64,000 nucleotides of DNA from assembly GCA_023399375.1 (NCBI GenBank), contig JAEWPX010000110.1, positions 1-64,000 of the forward strand, read 5' to 3'. The notes under the pieces were generated by a model. That model had not been told where the DNA came from and searched no databases. It worked only from the letters and a program-made list of their open reading frames with translations. The position numbers were made by a program, and so were the translations under genes. Below, piece by piece: positions 63,538-64,000 of this stretch; the first letter of the stretch is position 1; each line of letters begins with the position of its first letter. Source of the DNA: Pseudomonadota bacterium. GTDB taxonomy: Bacteria > Desulfobacterota > Desulfovibrionia > Desulfovibrionales > Desulfovibrionaceae.

Positions 63538-64000
63538 CTAGTCGGCGAAAGCCGCCGGCTGCGGTCCGTCCGCCTCGGCCGCCCGGCGCACGAGCGCGGC
63601 CACGTCCAGGATCAGGGCCATGCGGCCGTCGCCCCGGATGGTGGCCCCGGAAAATTCCTCGATGTCGCGGTACAGCGGCCCCAGGCTCTTGATGACGGTC
63701 TGGTGCTCCCCGACCACCCTGTCCACGGCCAGGCCGACCCTGGCGCCGTCCACGGTCACGATAACGATGGGTTCGATGACCGGATGGGGCCCGTCTATGG
63801 CGAAGGCGTCGCGCAGCCGCACGCAGGGCACGGCCTGACCGCGCATGTTGAGCACGCCGACCTGCGCCCCGTCGCCGTCGCGGGCCATCTCCACGCATTC
63901 CTCCACAAGCCCGAGCGGCACCACATAATACTCCGCCCCCACCTGCACCTGCAAGCCGTCGATGATGGCGAGGGTGAGCGGCAGGCGCACGGTGATGGTC
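63538..64000 (-). CDS. cheA: chemotaxis histidine kinase CheA, C-terminal part
   Basis: The gene begins beyond the right edge; the visible 154 residues are the CheA regulatory (CheW-like) domain: TVRLPLTLAIIDGLQVQVGAEYYVVPL, the MRGQAVPCVRLRDAF loop and IVTVDGARVGLAVDRVVGEHQTVIKSLG. The kinase and phosphotransfer domains should lie upstream of 64000. It is 3' truncated by the window, not broken. Confidence 0.9.
   Translation of the reverse strand, partial: TITVRLPLTLAIIDGLQVQVGAEYYVVPLGLVEECVEMARDGDGAQVGVLNMRGQAVPCVRLRDAFAIDGPHPVIEPIVIVTVDGARVGLAVDRVVGEHQTVIKSLGPLYRDIEEFSGATIRGDGRMALILDVAALVRRAAEADGPQPAAFAD

Overview
The window is about 64 kb of GC-rich chromosome from a sulfate-reducing deltaproteobacterium of the Desulfovibrio type (Desulfovibrionaceae, probably near the Desulfovibrio magneticus / Solidesulfovibrio group). 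This placement is inferred from protein character: a cytochrome c maturation set with a cysteine-type CcmE and no CcmG or CcmH, an NIL-domain ferredoxin, a nickel ECF-type transporter with NikK and NikL, HypE, and CheZ in a deltaproteobacterial context. It is a core-genome window. I see no phage, transposase, integrase, CRISPR array, rRNA or tRNA, and no gene-free gap longer than 300 bases.

Layout. 66-2283 (minus): small operon of a lipoprotein, DUF2975 membrane protein, Cro-like regulator, flavodoxin-fold oxidoreductase and tautomerase. 2512-4450: AraC/GyrI regulator facing a YdjM-type membrane hydrolase. 4587-9255 (plus): ribosomal S1-like protein, EttA and an aldo/keto reductase. 9434-15796 (plus): ileS, lspA, a PLDc_N-type membrane protein, cpoB/ybgF, NIL-ferredoxin, PilZ protein and cheZ. 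15974-19618 (minus): nickel uptake nikKMLQO. 19766-22719 (minus): outer-membrane protein and S9 peptidase. 22815-28422 (minus): secD, yajC, thermonuclease, metal chaperone, hisA, a lipoprotein, hisB and tatB. 28472-31481: guaA and guaB. 31514-36250: livKHMGF. 36481-41704: ccmEFABCD plus a TPR protein. 41723-51916 (minus): CNNM protein, AlgX-like protein, nadD, proA, methyltransferase, pgm with a regulator in continuous frame, M50 protease, zinc-ribbon protein, gpmI and rsfS. 52101-58790 (plus): phenylacetate-CoA ligase, ACT protein, SGNH protein, rtcB and a hybrid histidine kinase. 58926-64000 (minus): dapB, hypE, cheB, cheR, cheW and the 3' end of cheA.

How it fits together. Nickel import and HypE both serve NiFe-hydrogenase maturation. 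The Ccm genes make the c-type cytochromes on which these bacteria depend. CheZ, PilZ and cheABRW give two separate chemotaxis/motility loci. yajC/secD, tatB and lspA handle export and lipoprotein processing.

Not routine: (1) a dispersed GC-rich double-hairpin element just after three unrelated genes (cheZ, pgm, dapB), with a paired base change between copies; (2) an HTH/zinc-ribbon regulator whose frame runs without a stop into phosphoglucomutase; (3) a compact cysteine-type Ccm operon with a 45-residue CcmD-like gene; (4) secD closed by a terminator with no secF after it; (5) RtcB RNA ligase tightly coupled to a soluble hybrid histidine kinase. The 31-base poly-C run at the left edge looks like a sequence-end artefact. 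Start codons were moved inward from the longest open frame wherever an internal ATG or GTG has a good ribosome-binding site or matches the family's usual N-terminus.
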